Below, piece by piece: positions 1 to 6,979 of a stretch of DNA of 11,367 bases (its first letter is position 1; each line of letters starts with the position of its first letter). The position numbers and the translations under genes are program-made. The stretch lies in assembly GCA_011390135.1 (NCBI GenBank), contig JAABSZ010000096.1:1-11367 (forward strand), read 5' to 3'. This DNA comes from JAABSP01 sp011390135 (GTDB lineage: Bacteria > Desulfobacterota > Desulfobacteria > Desulfobacterales > JAABSP01). Below the pieces are notes generated by a model that saw nothing but the letters and a program-made list of their open reading frames with translations, made no database searches and was not told the origin of the DNA.

Positions 1-534
1 CTGCGCGGAATCGGCCGTGATCGGCTCGACCGCAGCCCGGTTTCGCAGGGTATATTCCCTTTCAAACTGGCGGATCAGGTTCCGCTTCTTCGCGTACCGG
101 TTCCCTTTGAGTTGTGCCAGATCCTCCCGGAGATAGACGTAATCTTCAAGCTGGCTCTGGGACTCGATCGCAAAGATATTACCGATCCTTTCCTCTCCGA
201 AATCTTCGATATACTCTTTTGTCACAAACCAGAAGGAGGTAAAGCCAAGCTTTTGCGCCAGGCTCTTCAGTTCCTCGGGTGGGAAGGTTCGGCCCTCCGG
301 AGAGACCGGCAGGATAAGATGACGGTTCTGCTCGTAGATCGCGTTGTACTCCAGAGCGATGGCCAGCGCATCCCCGTCAATGACCGCGGAATAGGGCTGA
401 AAAAGCTTTGTGCTCCAGACGATCAGGGAGGAGAGGGAATAGGCGCAGAGGGGAAAGGATTGATCCTTGAAAAAAGGCTTCAATGCCTGATAATCGGAAA
501 GTGTAATAGGGCTGAAAGTGCCGATCTTCATCAT
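1..534 (-). CDS. DUF2156-family protein (MprF C-terminal-like), 3' end cut off by the window
   Basis: Reading the minus strand from an ATG at 534-532 gives an open frame of 178 codons that runs off the left edge. The protein begins MMKIGTFSPITLSDYQALKP. A basic segment around residues 142-157, reading KGNRYAKKRNLIRQFE, is what I recognise as the hallmark of DUF2156 proteins. These are related to the C-terminal domain of lysylphosphatidylglycerol synthase (MprF) and have two GNAT-like halves; the function of stand-alone bacterial members is mostly unknown. Only the N-terminal half and the start of the second half are visible. Two ATGs are adjacent (534 and 531). A GAGAAG stretch just upstream is better spaced for the second, so the true start may be 531. 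It follows the GNAT gene by 43 bp on the same strand with no visible terminator and is probably the third gene of that operon. Family call fairly sure; substrate unknown. Confidence 0.72.
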   Translation of the reverse strand, partial: MMKIGTFSPITLSDYQALKPFFKDQSFPLCAYSLSSLIVWSTKLFQPYSAVIDGDALAIALEYNAIYEQNRHLILPVSPEGRTFPPEELKSLAQKLGFTSFWFVTKEYIEDFGEERIGNIFAIESQSQLEDYVYLREDLAQLKGNRYAKKRNLIRQFEREYTLRNRAAVEPITADSAQ

Positions 535-577
535 AGGCTTCTCTATTTTTATTCTGTTTTTTTTAAAGCGGTTGCAA

Positions 578-1012
578 TTATGGGTGCGGGCGTTGAAAGC
601 GGAGCATGGGGGTGGAATCGGCCATGGGCGCAAAACCGAGTTTCCGGTAGAAGGGGTGGGAGTTCTGCTCTGCAATGAGGGCGATCCAGAAGATCCGGTC
701 GGCCTCCAATCTTTCAATGATCTTTTGGATGATCCGGGTTCCGAGACCCTTTCCCCGCCATCTGGGATCAACGGTCACATCCTGGATATAGGCGTCGCTT
801 GCCCCATCCGAGATGGCCCGCCCCATGCCGATCACTTGGGCCTGGGCCCTCACGGTCAAAAAAGAGTGGCTGCCGGCCGCGAGCCGGCGGACATGATCCG
901 GATCATCGGGGCCCTCCCCCCACCAGCCCTGCTGCCGGTAGAGCCGGATGATACCGCTGATCTCATCCCGGGTCGGGACCTCTATAAATATATATTCCAA
1001 AGCCGCATTCAT
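578..1012 (-). CDS. GNAT-family N-acetyltransferase
   Basis: This 144-aa protein has the layout of a small single-domain GNAT acetyltransferase, which moves an acetyl group from acetyl-CoA to an amine. The acetyl-CoA pyrophosphate loop (motif A) is visible as DPRWRGKGLGTRII, with R86, G89 and G91 in the R-x-x-G-x-G pattern, preceded by the beta strand AYIQDVTV. The C-terminal NSHPFYRKLGF segment (residues 117-127) is the usual motif B region with the conserved Phe-Tyr and a Gly-Phe turn. The substrate cannot be read from the sequence. Its ATG overlaps the stop codon of the upstream response regulator-GGDEF gene as ATGA (1009-1012), so translation is probably coupled. No signal peptide or membrane segment is present, so it should be cytoplasmic. 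Confidence 0.85.
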   Translation of the reverse strand: MNAALEYIFIEVPTRDEISGIIRLYRQQGWWGEGPDDPDHVRRLAAGSHSFLTVRAQAQVIGMGRAISDGASDAYIQDVTVDPRWRGKGLGTRIIQKIIERLEADRIFWIALIAEQNSHPFYRKLGFAPMADSTPMLRFQRPHP

Positions 1013-1944
1013 GGAATGGGGTTTTGATCCGGCGGAACTTCATCTTCCAACAGGAGAGTGATCCGATTGCGCCCCTTCTGCTTGGAGAGAAACATGGCCT
1101 TGTCGGCCCGCTTGACGAAATCGGAGAGTTTCTCACCTGTATGGTACTGGGAGATTCCGAGGCTGACGGTGATGGTGATGGCACCACCGTTTTCCGGATA
1201 AAAGGTTCTGGAGCTGATCTGTTTTTTGATCCTGACCGCAACGGGAATAGCCTCCTTTGCGGTGGTCTCCGGCAGGATCATGGTGAACTCCTCGCCGCCG
1301 TACCGGTAGGCCGAGTCGGTTCTCCGAAGAGAATACTGCACGGTTTTGCCAAGCTTTGCCAGCACCTTGTCCCCCTCGAGATGGCCGTACAGATCGTTGT
1401 ACTGCTTGAAATGGTCGATATCCATCAGAAGCAGAGAGAGGGGATGGTCGTGGCGCCGGGCCCGTTCCACCTCCAGTTCGAGCTGGTTATAGAAGTGGCG
1501 GGAGTTGAAGAGCTTGGTGAGGCCGTCCGTGATGGCCAGCTTCTGGAGTTCCTTTCGCAGATGGCGCTCCCGCAGGACCCGCTTGATCCGCAGCAGGAGT
1601 TCTTCAAAGCGGACCGGCTTGAAGACAAAGTCGCTCGCGCCCTTGTCCACAGCCTCCTCGTAGGAGTAGTCCCCGCTGTAGCCGGTCATCACGATCACCT
1701 CGGTGTCGAACCGCTCCTTGATCACTTCGGTCAGCTCCAGCCCGTCCATGCCCGGCATCATGATATCCGTGACCACCACCTCGAAGAGTCGCTCCTCTAA
1801 AAGATGGAGGGCCTCCTGGGCCTCTGCGGCCGTCTCGGCCTGGTACCCGACCGTCTCCATGAACTCCTTCATCAGATATCGGATGGTATCATCATCATCG
1901 ACGATCAGGATGCTGGTCTCCATTGCATTATCCGGTCGAATCAT
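1009..1944 (-). CDS. response regulator with C-terminal GGDEF diguanylate cyclase domain (PleD/WspR-like)
   Basis: A two-domain signalling protein of 311 aa. Residues about 10-125 form a CheY-like receiver with the acidic DDDD pocket (16-19), phosphoacceptor D60 in TDIMMPGMDG, T87 and K109 (FKP). A short helical linker leads to a GGDEF domain (about 136-300) with an intact active site RYGGEEF (GGEEF at 216-220). R207-x-x-D210 lies five residues before it, the position of the inhibitory product-binding I-site. It should therefore make cyclic di-GMP from two GTP when phosphorylated and be subject to feedback inhibition. The partner histidine kinase is not in the window. A second ATG at codon 8 (1923) begins METSILIVDD, where receivers normally start, and may be the true start; neither start has a strong Shine-Dalgarno sequence. 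It is the first gene of a minus-strand operon with the GNAT and DUF2156 genes and has a good promoter at 2036-2064. Confidence 0.93.
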   Translation of the reverse strand: MIRPDNAMETSILIVDDDDTIRYLMKEFMETVGYQAETAAEAQEALHLLEERLFEVVVTDIMMPGMDGLELTEVIKERFDTEVIVMTGYSGDYSYEEAVDKGASDFVFKPVRFEELLLRIKRVLRERHLRKELQKLAITDGLTKLFNSRHFYNQLELEVERARRHDHPLSLLLMDIDHFKQYNDLYGHLEGDKVLAKLGKTVQYSLRRTDSAYRYGGEEFTMILPETTAKEAIPVAVRIKKQISSRTFYPENGGAITITVSLGISQYHTGEKLSDFVKRADKAMFLSKQKGRNRITLLLEDEVPPDQNPIP

Positions 1945-1972
1945 TTATATATGGAGCGGCGGTGCATCGGGG

Positions 1973-2002
1973 TTGACAGGTTCCCTTTCCCTCTGATACA
2001 AA
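1973..2002 (+). promoter_or_regulatory. candidate sigma70 promoter for lepA-leuC-leuD
   Basis: A perfect -35 TTGACA (1973-1978) with TACAAA (1997-2002, 4 of 6 matches) 18 bp downstream. Transcription would start near 2010 and leave a leader of about 120 nt ahead of lepA. It faces the minus-strand promoter at 2036-2064. An alternative TATATC at 2090-2095 has a weaker -35. Confidence 0.35.
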
Positions 2003-2035
2003 TAGGAATTTATTATTTTTATCTAAAAGTATAAC

Positions 2036-2064
2036 TTTATAACCGGAAGCTGACCCAGTGTCAA
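2036..2064 (-). promoter_or_regulatory. candidate sigma70 promoter for the response regulator-GGDEF operon
   Basis: On the minus strand a perfect -35 TTGACA (2064-2059) is followed after 17 bp by TATAAA (2041-2036), 5 of 6 matches to the -10 consensus. Transcription would start near 2029, giving a leader of about 85-105 nt before the response regulator. I looked for a cyclic di-GMP riboswitch in this leader and saw none. Confidence 0.55.
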
Positions 2065-2131
2065 CCGACAATTCAATCAAAAATTCCATTATATCAGATT
2101 TACACGGATCAGGGGGCATCCGTCAACAACG

Positions 2132-3928
2132 ATGAAGCAAATTCGAAATTTCAGTATCATCGCACATATCGATCACGGCAAATCGACCCTGTCGGACCGC
2201 CTGATCCAGAAGGCCAATATTATAGCAGACAGAGACTTCCATGACCAGCTTCTCGACTCCATGGACATCGAGCGGGAGCGGGGGATCACCATCAAAAGCC
2301 AGACCGTCTGCCTTCCCTACACGGCAAATGACGGCAGGGAGTATATCTTAAACCTGATCGACACCCCGGGCCATGTTGACTTCAGCTATGAGGTCTCCAG
2401 GGCATTGAAGTCCTGCGAGGGTGCGCTGCTTTTGATCGACGCGAGCCAGGGGGTGGAGGCCCAGACCCTGGCCAACCTCTACCTGGCAATGGAGAACGAG
2501 CTGGAGATCATCCCGATCATCAACAAGATCGATCTGCCCTCTGCAGACATCGAACGGGTCAAGGGGCAGATCATCGAGGATCTGGGGCTGGAGCCGGATA
2601 CCGCACTGCTGGTCTCGGCCAAGGAGGGGATCGGCATCGAGAGTGTTCTGGAGACCATTGTCAATAAGCTGCCGCCGCCGAAAGGGGACCCCGAAGCGCC
2701 GCTCAAGGCGCTCATCTTCGACTCCCATTATGATGCGTTCCGGGGAACCGTTGTCCATATCCGGATCTTCGAAGGAAAACTGAAGCCGGGCGACGAGATC
2801 ATGTTCATGTCCAACAAGGCCCGATACAAGGTGGAGGAGACCGGGGTCTTTCAGATCGTCCGCATCCCGAGAAAATCCCTGTCGGCCGGGGAGGTGGGCT
2901 ATATCATCGCGGGAATCAAGACCGTGAGCGACACCAGCACCGGCGACACCATCACCCTGGCGGACCGGCGCTGCGAGAAAGCCCTTTCGGGATTCAAAGA
3001 GACCAAGCCGGTCGTCTTCTCCTCCATCTATCCGGTGGCATCGGACGGGTACGAGGATCTGGCGGTGGCCCTGGAGAAGCTCAAGCTAAATGATGCCTCC
3101 CTCATCTACGAAAAGGACACCTCGGCCGCGCTCGGCTTCGGGTTCCGGTGCGGATTTCTGGGGCTGCTCCACCTGGAGGTGGTGCAGGAGCGTCTGGAGC
3201 GGGAGTATGATCTCTCCCTCATCCTTACAGCCCCTTCGGTCCGGTACGAGATCGTTCTGCACAACGGAGAGACCCGGGTGATCGACAACCCGGCCCTCTA
3301 TCCGGACCCGACCCACATCGACAAGACCCTGGAGCCGTACATCAAGGCATCCATAATCGTGCCGGAGAAGTATATGGGCCAGGTGATGAAGCTCTGCATG
3401 GAGCGGCGGGGGATCAACAAGACCTACCGGTATCTCACCACGGAACGGCTGGAGATGATCTTCGAGATCCCCCTGGCCGAAGTGGTCTACGACTTCTATG
3501 ACAAGCTCAAGTCGGCCACCCAGGGGTACGGCTCTTTTGACTACGAGATCATCGGATACCGGGAGACCGATCTTGTCAAGATCGACATTCTGATCAACGG
3601 AGAGAAGGTGGATGCCCTCTCCCAGTTGGTTCACCGGGACCGGGCCGAGACCCGGGCCAGAAGCGCGTGCGAGAGCCTCAAAGAGGAGATCCCCCGGCAG
3701 ATGTTCAAGATCGCGATCCAGGGGGCAGTCGGGGCCAAGATCATCTCAAGAACCACGGTTTCGGCCTTCCGCAAGGATGTGACCGCGAAATGCTACGGCG
3801 GCGACATCAGCCGGAAGCGGAAGCTTTTGGAGAAGCAGAAAAAGGGGAAGAAGCGGATGAAGATGGTGGGTCAGGTGGAGATCCCCCAGTCGGCATTCCT
3901 TTCAGTATTGAAGTCGGACAAGGATTGA
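2132..3928 (+). CDS. lepA: elongation factor 4 (LepA), ribosomal back-translocase GTPase
   Basis: A full-length 598-aa LepA/EF4, the usual length. It is a ribosome-associated GTPase related to EF-G, thought to act on stalled or mistranslocated ribosomes and in 30S biogenesis. All GTPase motifs are present: P-loop AHIDHGKST (11-19), switch I ERERGITIKSQ with T53, DTPGH (77-81), and NKID (131-134). The C-terminal domain peculiar to LepA is intact, with CYGGDISRKRK and a Lys-rich GKKRMKMVGQVEIPQSAF near the end. The start gives MKQIRNFSIIAHIDHGKST, matching the family's normal N-terminus. The only Shine-Dalgarno-like AGGGGG (2111-2116) is rather far upstream, about 15 nt. It leads an operon with leuC 13 bp downstream. 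The widespread neighbour lepB (signal peptidase) is absent; leuC takes its place. Confidence 0.98.
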   Translation: MKQIRNFSIIAHIDHGKSTLSDRLIQKANIIADRDFHDQLLDSMDIERERGITIKSQTVCLPYTANDGREYILNLIDTPGHVDFSYEVSRALKSCEGALLLIDASQGVEAQTLANLYLAMENELEIIPIINKIDLPSADIERVKGQIIEDLGLEPDTALLVSAKEGIGIESVLETIVNKLPPPKGDPEAPLKALIFDSHYDAFRGTVVHIRIFEGKLKPGDEIMFMSNKARYKVEETGVFQIVRIPRKSLSAGEVGYIIAGIKTVSDTSTGDTITLADRRCEKALSGFKETKPVVFSSIYPVASDGYEDLAVALEKLKLNDASLIYEKDTSAALGFGFRCGFLGLLHLEVVQERLEREYDLSLILTAPSVRYEIVLHNGETRVIDNPALYPDPTHIDKTLEPYIKASIIVPEKYMGQVMKLCMERRGINKTYRYLTTERLEMIFEIPLAEVVYDFYDKLKSATQGYGSFDYEIIGYRETDLVKIDILINGEKVDALSQLVHRDRAETRARSACESLKEEIPRQMFKIAIQGAVGAKIISRTTVSAFRKDVTAKCYGGDISRKRKLLEKQKKGKKRMKMVGQVEIPQSAFLSVLKSDKD

Positions 3929-3932
3929 GGAG
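3928..3932 (+). promoter_or_regulatory. ribosome binding site of leuC overlapping the lepA stop
   Basis: AGGAG begins in the last base of the lepA TGA stop and lies 9 nt before the ATG at 3942. This supports the first ATG over the in-frame ATG at 3948, which would be 15 nt away, and suggests that lepA and leuC translation are linked. Confidence 0.6.
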
Positions 3933-3941
3933 AAGAATCTT

Positions 3942-5201
3942 ATGGGAATGACCATCACCGAAAAGATCCTGGCGGCCCATTCAGGAGGGAATCGGGTTTT
4001 GCCGGGTGAGCTGATCAATGCGCGGGTCGATATCGCGCTGGCAAATGACATCACCGCGCCCATCGCGATCCGGGGCTTTGAATCGGTGGGCGCGACAAAG
4101 GTCTATGACCGGGAACGGGTTGTGCTGATCCCGGATCACTTCACCCCGGCCAAGGATATCGACTCGGCCATGCAGGTGAAGATCCTGCGGGAGTTTGCAC
4201 AAAAGCACGAGCTTACCCACTACTACGAGGGCGGCGAGGCCGGGGTGGAGCACGCGCTGCTTCCGGAAAAGGGGATTGTGGGGCCAGGCGATCTGGTGAT
4301 CGGCGCGGACAGCCACACCTGCACCTATGGGGGGCTGGGGGCCTTTGCAACCGGCGTGGGCAGCACCGATCTGGGGGCCGCGATGGTCACGGGCGAGGTC
4401 TGGCTCAAGGTTCCCGAGTCCATGAAGTTCATCTTCAAGGGAGAATTGAACCCATGGGTCGAGGGCAAGGATCTGATCCTTTTCACCATCGGCGACATCG
4501 GCGTGGACGGCGCCCTATACCGGTCAATGGAGTTTGTCGGAGAGACCATCACCGGAATGGAGATGGCCGGCCGCCTCTCCATGTGCAACATGGCGATCGA
4601 GGCCGGGGCCAAAAACGGGATCATCGCGCCGGACAAGATCACCCAAGCCTATGTATCGGGCCGGGCTCTGCGGGAGTACACCTTCTACGAGAGCGACCCG
4701 GATGCTGCATATGTGACGGTGAAGGAGTATGATGTTTCAACCATCGAGCCCCAGGTGGCCTTTCCCCATCTGCCGGAGAACACCCGCGGGATCAGCGAGG
4801 TGGGGGATGTACCGCTGGATCAGGCCGTGATAGGCTCCTGCACCAACGGAAGGATCGAGGATCTGCGGGTTGCGGCAAAGATTCTCAAGGGCCGGCGCGC
4901 GGCAAAGAATGTCCGTCTCATCATCATCCCCGCGACTCCGGCCATCTACAGGGCCGCGATGGACGAAGGGCTCTTCGAGATATTCATGGATGCCGGCGCG
5001 ATCATCAGCCCCCCCACCTGCGGGCCATGTCTGGGGGGCCATATGGGGATTCTCGCGAAGGGAGAGCGGGCCGTGGCCACCACCAACCGGAACTTTGTGG
5101 GCCGGATGGGCCATCCTGAAAGCGAGGTCTATCTCAGCAACCCGGCAGTTGCGGCCGCATCTGCCGTGGCCGGAAAGCTTGCGGGCCCAAATCAGATATG
5201 A
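3942..5201 (+). CDS. leuC: 3-isopropylmalate dehydratase large subunit (LeuC)
   Basis: This 419-aa aconitase-superfamily protein carries the 4Fe-4S ligands C300 (IGSCTNGR) and C360/C363 (TCGPCLGG). With LeuD it isomerises 2-isopropylmalate to 3-isopropylmalate, the second step of leucine synthesis, in the cytoplasm. The length of about 420 aa, rather than about 470, places it in the subtype shared by archaea and many deltaproteobacteria, which also includes homoaconitase/citramalate-pathway enzymes. Leucine synthesis is the likeliest role but (R)-citramalate isomerisation for isoleucine is possible. Other visible motifs are DHFTPAK, IGADSHTCTYGGLGAFATGVGSTD and the C-terminal GRMGHPESEVYLSNPAVAAASA. 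The stop codon falls inside the first unit of a decamer repeat (5191-5240). leuD follows after 113 bp; leuA and leuB are not in the window. Confidence 0.95.
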   Translation: MGMTITEKILAAHSGGNRVLPGELINARVDIALANDITAPIAIRGFESVGATKVYDRERVVLIPDHFTPAKDIDSAMQVKILREFAQKHELTHYYEGGEAGVEHALLPEKGIVGPGDLVIGADSHTCTYGGLGAFATGVGSTDLGAAMVTGEVWLKVPESMKFIFKGELNPWVEGKDLILFTIGDIGVDGALYRSMEFVGETITGMEMAGRLSMCNMAIEAGAKNGIIAPDKITQAYVSGRALREYTFYESDPDAAYVTVKEYDVSTIEPQVAFPHLPENTRGISEVGDVPLDQAVIGSCTNGRIEDLRVAAKILKGRRAAKNVRLIIIPATPAIYRAAMDEGLFEIFMDAGAIISPPTCGPCLGGHMGILAKGERAVATTNRNFVGRMGHPESEVYLSNPAVAAASAVAGKLAGPNQI

Positions 5202-5240
5202 TCAGATATGATCATATTTAATCAGAGTCGATCAAATCTG
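5191..5240 (+). repeat. five degenerate 10-bp units spanning the leuC stop codon
   Basis: Five consecutive decamers all begin ATCA: ATCAGATATG twice exactly (5191-5200, 5201-5210), then ATCATATTTA, ATCAGAGTCG and ATCAAATCTG. The first unit encodes the leuC C-terminus and its TGA. A perfect 12-bp palindrome, ATATGATCATAT, lies at 5206-5217. Confidence 0.7.
5206..5217. repeat. 12-bp perfect palindrome in the leuC-leuD spacer
   Basis: ATATGATCATAT is its own reverse complement. It lies just after leuC inside the decamer repeat. It could be a protein-binding site or simply a product of the repeat. No T-run follows, so it is not a terminator. Confidence 0.5.
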
Positions 5241-5314
5241 AAGATCCAAAGGGTGCAGATCGGCTGGAGAGACATGGAGAAAATCCTTTAAAACCATATC
5301 AGGAAAGAATCGTA

Positions 5315-5803
5315 ATGAAAATCGAAGGAAAGGTCTGGAAATTCGGAAATGACATCGACACCGATCTGATCATTCCCGCGCGATACCTCAACAACAGCGA
5401 CCCGGAGCACCTGGCAAAACACTGCATGGAGGATGCGGACCCGGAATTTGCCCAAAAGGTCTCGGCCGGAGATATCATCGTGGGGGGAAAGAACTTCGGA
5501 TGCGGCTCATCGAGAGAGCATGCGCCCATCGCGATCAAGGCGGCCGGGGTCTCCTGCGTCATCGCGCCCAGCTTTGCCCGGATCTTCTACCGAAACGCCT
5601 TCAACACGGGCCTTGCCATTCTGGAATGCGAGAATGCAGACCAGTTGAAAAGCGGGGATCATCTTTCGGTGGATTTCGACACCGGAAACCTGCTTCAGAT
5701 CGAGAGCGGCAAGACCTTCTCCACACACCCTATCCCGCCCTTTATGCAGGATCTCGTCAACAGCGGGGGGCTGCTGCCCTACATCCGGAAACGGATCAGT
5801 TGA
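5315..5803 (+). CDS. leuD: 3-isopropylmalate dehydratase small subunit (LeuD)
   Basis: A 162-aa swivelling-domain partner of LeuC, completing the isopropylmalate isomerase. The protein opens with KVWKFGNDIDTDLIIPARYL, the family signature, and has the substrate-binding loop NFGCGSSREHAP (60-71), followed by APSFARIFYRNAFNTGL. The length is normal for the short LeuD type that pairs with 419-aa LeuC proteins. AGGAAAG (5301-5307) gives a well-placed ribosome binding site for the ATG at 5315. It lies 113 bp after leuC, an unusually wide gap for this pair, filled with short repeats. Its 3' end overlaps by 8 bp the end of the convergent lytic transglycosylase gene, so no dedicated terminator fits between them. 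Confidence 0.95.
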   Translation: MKIEGKVWKFGNDIDTDLIIPARYLNNSDPEHLAKHCMEDADPEFAQKVSAGDIIVGGKNFGCGSSREHAPIAIKAAGVSCVIAPSFARIFYRNAFNTGLAILECENADQLKSGDHLSVDFDTGNLLQIESGKTFSTHPIPPFMQDLVNSGGLLPYIRKRIS

Positions 5804-6452
5804 TCCCGCTCTTTTCGAGCATCCGGTAGTACCTAAGCACCTTCTTGACATAGTTCTGGGTCTCCTTGTACGGCGGAATCCCGTCGTACTGGAGCACCCG
5901 GTGGGGTCCTGCATTGTATCCGGCCAGGGCGTAGGAGAGGCGGCCGTTGAAGCGGTTCAGCAGCCCCTTGAAGAAGCGGGTCCCGCCCATGATATTCTCC
6001 CACGGATCAAAGGGGTTTTTTATCCGCAGCAGATCCACGTTTGCCGGCATCAACTGCATCAGCCCCATCGCGCCCTTGGGGGAGACGGCCTTGGGGTTGA
6101 AGGCCGACTCGACCTTGATGATCGCTTTGATCAACGGAAAAGATACCCCATACCGCTTTGCGGCCTCTTTGATATAGAGATCGTACCGGTTCGGCAGATT
6201 CGGGTCCAGACCGAAAATATCCCCGAGATCATCTCTCTCCTCCACAAAGAAATTGTCCTTGATATACAAAGAGTATTTGGGCGAGGTGGGCACATTGGTG
6301 AAATGGGTCACGCCCTTCTCATCCACATATTTGTAGATATCGGCATGGACGGGTCCGAAAAACCCGAAAAGCGCACACAGGATAATCAACAGAACAGCGC
6401 TGCTTTGAGTCCGTTTCAAGAGCCATCGATCCCGGCAGGGGAGATCAGGCAT
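5796..6452 (-). CDS. secreted lytic transglycosylase with N-terminal DUF4124 domain
   Basis: From the ATG at 6452 this is a 218-aa exported protein. Residues 1-37 look like a signal peptide: Lys-Arg, then the hydrophobic AVLLIILCALFGFFG, then a V-H-A cleavage site. DUF4124 follows (DIYKYVDEKGVTHFTNVP, 38-55). Residues about 90-210 form a lysozyme-like SLT domain with catalytic E115 (IIKVESAFNPKAVSPKGAMG), the GLMQLMP motif (130-136) and a YNAGPHRV motif. Such enzymes cleave the glycan strands of peptidoglycan in the periplasm to give 1,6-anhydro ends. The frame stays open upstream to 6581, but those codons lie inside the preceding gene and would place about 60 residues before the hydrophobic segment. 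Starting at 6452 gives an 8-bp overlap with that gene's stop, as in coupled pairs. The 3' end overlaps leuD. Confidence 0.92.
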   Translation of the reverse strand: MPDLPCRDRWLLKRTQSSAVLLIILCALFGFFGPVHADIYKYVDEKGVTHFTNVPTSPKYSLYIKDNFFVEERDDLGDIFGLDPNLPNRYDLYIKEAAKRYGVSFPLIKAIIKVESAFNPKAVSPKGAMGLMQLMPANVDLLRIKNPFDPWENIMGGTRFFKGLLNRFNGRLSYALAGYNAGPHRVLQYDGIPPYKETQNYVKKVLRYYRMLEKSGIN

Positions 6453-6819
6453 CGGGATAGGGGCTTTTCTTCCGGAGGGATTCAACATAGGCCCTGTGAA
6501 TAAACCGTCCCGGGAAATCGGGATGAGAGAGATAGGGCCGAATCGTCTCCTGAATCGAGCGGACAAGTTCCGCATGGACATCCTCCTTCATCGGTTCATC
6601 GATAAAATTTCGCTTGTGCGGGGCCGTAAAGACGGCAACATCCCCCAGCTCGAACCGGTACTTTTCAACATCCGACGCGGGCGCGCGGTCCACCGGCACC
6701 TCCACCTCTGCATCGATATGAACAAGCCAGCGGTCCGCCCCGATCTTTTTCGACCGATCATACAGCGTCAGCACCAGCCCGTTTTCCAGATCAATCGTCT
6801 CGATCACCTTCTCCTCCAA
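6445..6819 (-). CDS. conserved-looking small protein of unknown function, TTG start
   Basis: A 124-aa acidic/basic mixed protein that I cannot assign to a named family with certainty. It begins MEEKVIETIDLENGLVLTLY and contains YDRSKKIGADRWLVHIDAEVEV, predicted beta strands that resemble small hypothetical proteins I associate with deltaproteobacteria. It ends with PGRFIHRAYVESLRKKSPYPDA. There is no signal peptide or membrane segment, and its only cysteine-free, strand-rich layout gives no catalytic clue. The start codon is TTG, supported by AAGGAG about 9 nt upstream (minus strand, near 6829-6834). It is the first gene leftward of the candidate origin and overlaps the lytic transglycosylase start by 8 bp, so the two are probably co-translated. 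That suggests, but does not show, a link to the cell envelope. Confidence 0.75.
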   Translation of the reverse strand: MEEKVIETIDLENGLVLTLYDRSKKIGADRWLVHIDAEVEVPVDRAPASDVEKYRFELGDVAVFTAPHKRNFIDEPMKEDVHAELVRSIQETIRPYLSHPDFPGRFIHRAYVESLRKKSPYPDA

Positions 6820-6900
6820 AATCTTTAACTCCTTATTCTATCTACAGATTCCTTTATAAAGACCCTCTGTGAACGCCCCTTTTTCAAAACCTTCCTCCCG

Positions 6901-6931
6901 ATTCTACACCGGATTGTTCATAGATTGTCAA
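6901..6931 (-). promoter_or_regulatory. candidate promoter of the small protein-transglycosylase operon, overlapping a DnaA-like box
   Basis: On the minus strand TTGACA (6931-6926) is followed after 19 bp by TAGAAT (6906-6901, 5 of 6 matches). The spacing is wide. The -35 is part of the DnaA-like box TGTCAATAA (6926-6934). If both are real, DnaA binding would compete with RNA polymerase here. Confidence 0.3.
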
Positions 6932-6979
6932 TAACTGGGGGAAGAATGTCAATAGCTTTGTCAATAAAATGTTCACAAA

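Noticed and set aside
112..1027. Plus-strand open frames at 112-678 and 518-1027
   Set aside because: They lie antisense to the DUF2156 and GNAT genes, lack family motifs, and have compositions typical of shadow frames.
1945..2029. Cyclic di-GMP riboswitch in the leader of the GGDEF gene
   Set aside because: The leader is under 110 nt and I could not find the conserved GEMM-type core or paired helices.
3086..3634. Long minus-strand frame inside lepA (182 aa) and similar frames antisense to leuC and gyrB
   Set aside because: Antisense shadows of well-conserved genes in GC-rich DNA.
5808..5820. Hairpin GCTC-loop-GAGC after leuD as a terminator
   Set aside because: Only a 4-bp stem with no T-run on either strand, and it lies inside the transglycosylase coding end.
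6453..6581. N-terminal extension of the lytic transglycosylase to an ATG at 6581
   Set aside because: It would bury the signal peptide about 60 residues in and lies entirely within the upstream small gene; the ATG at 6452 gives a normal signal peptide.
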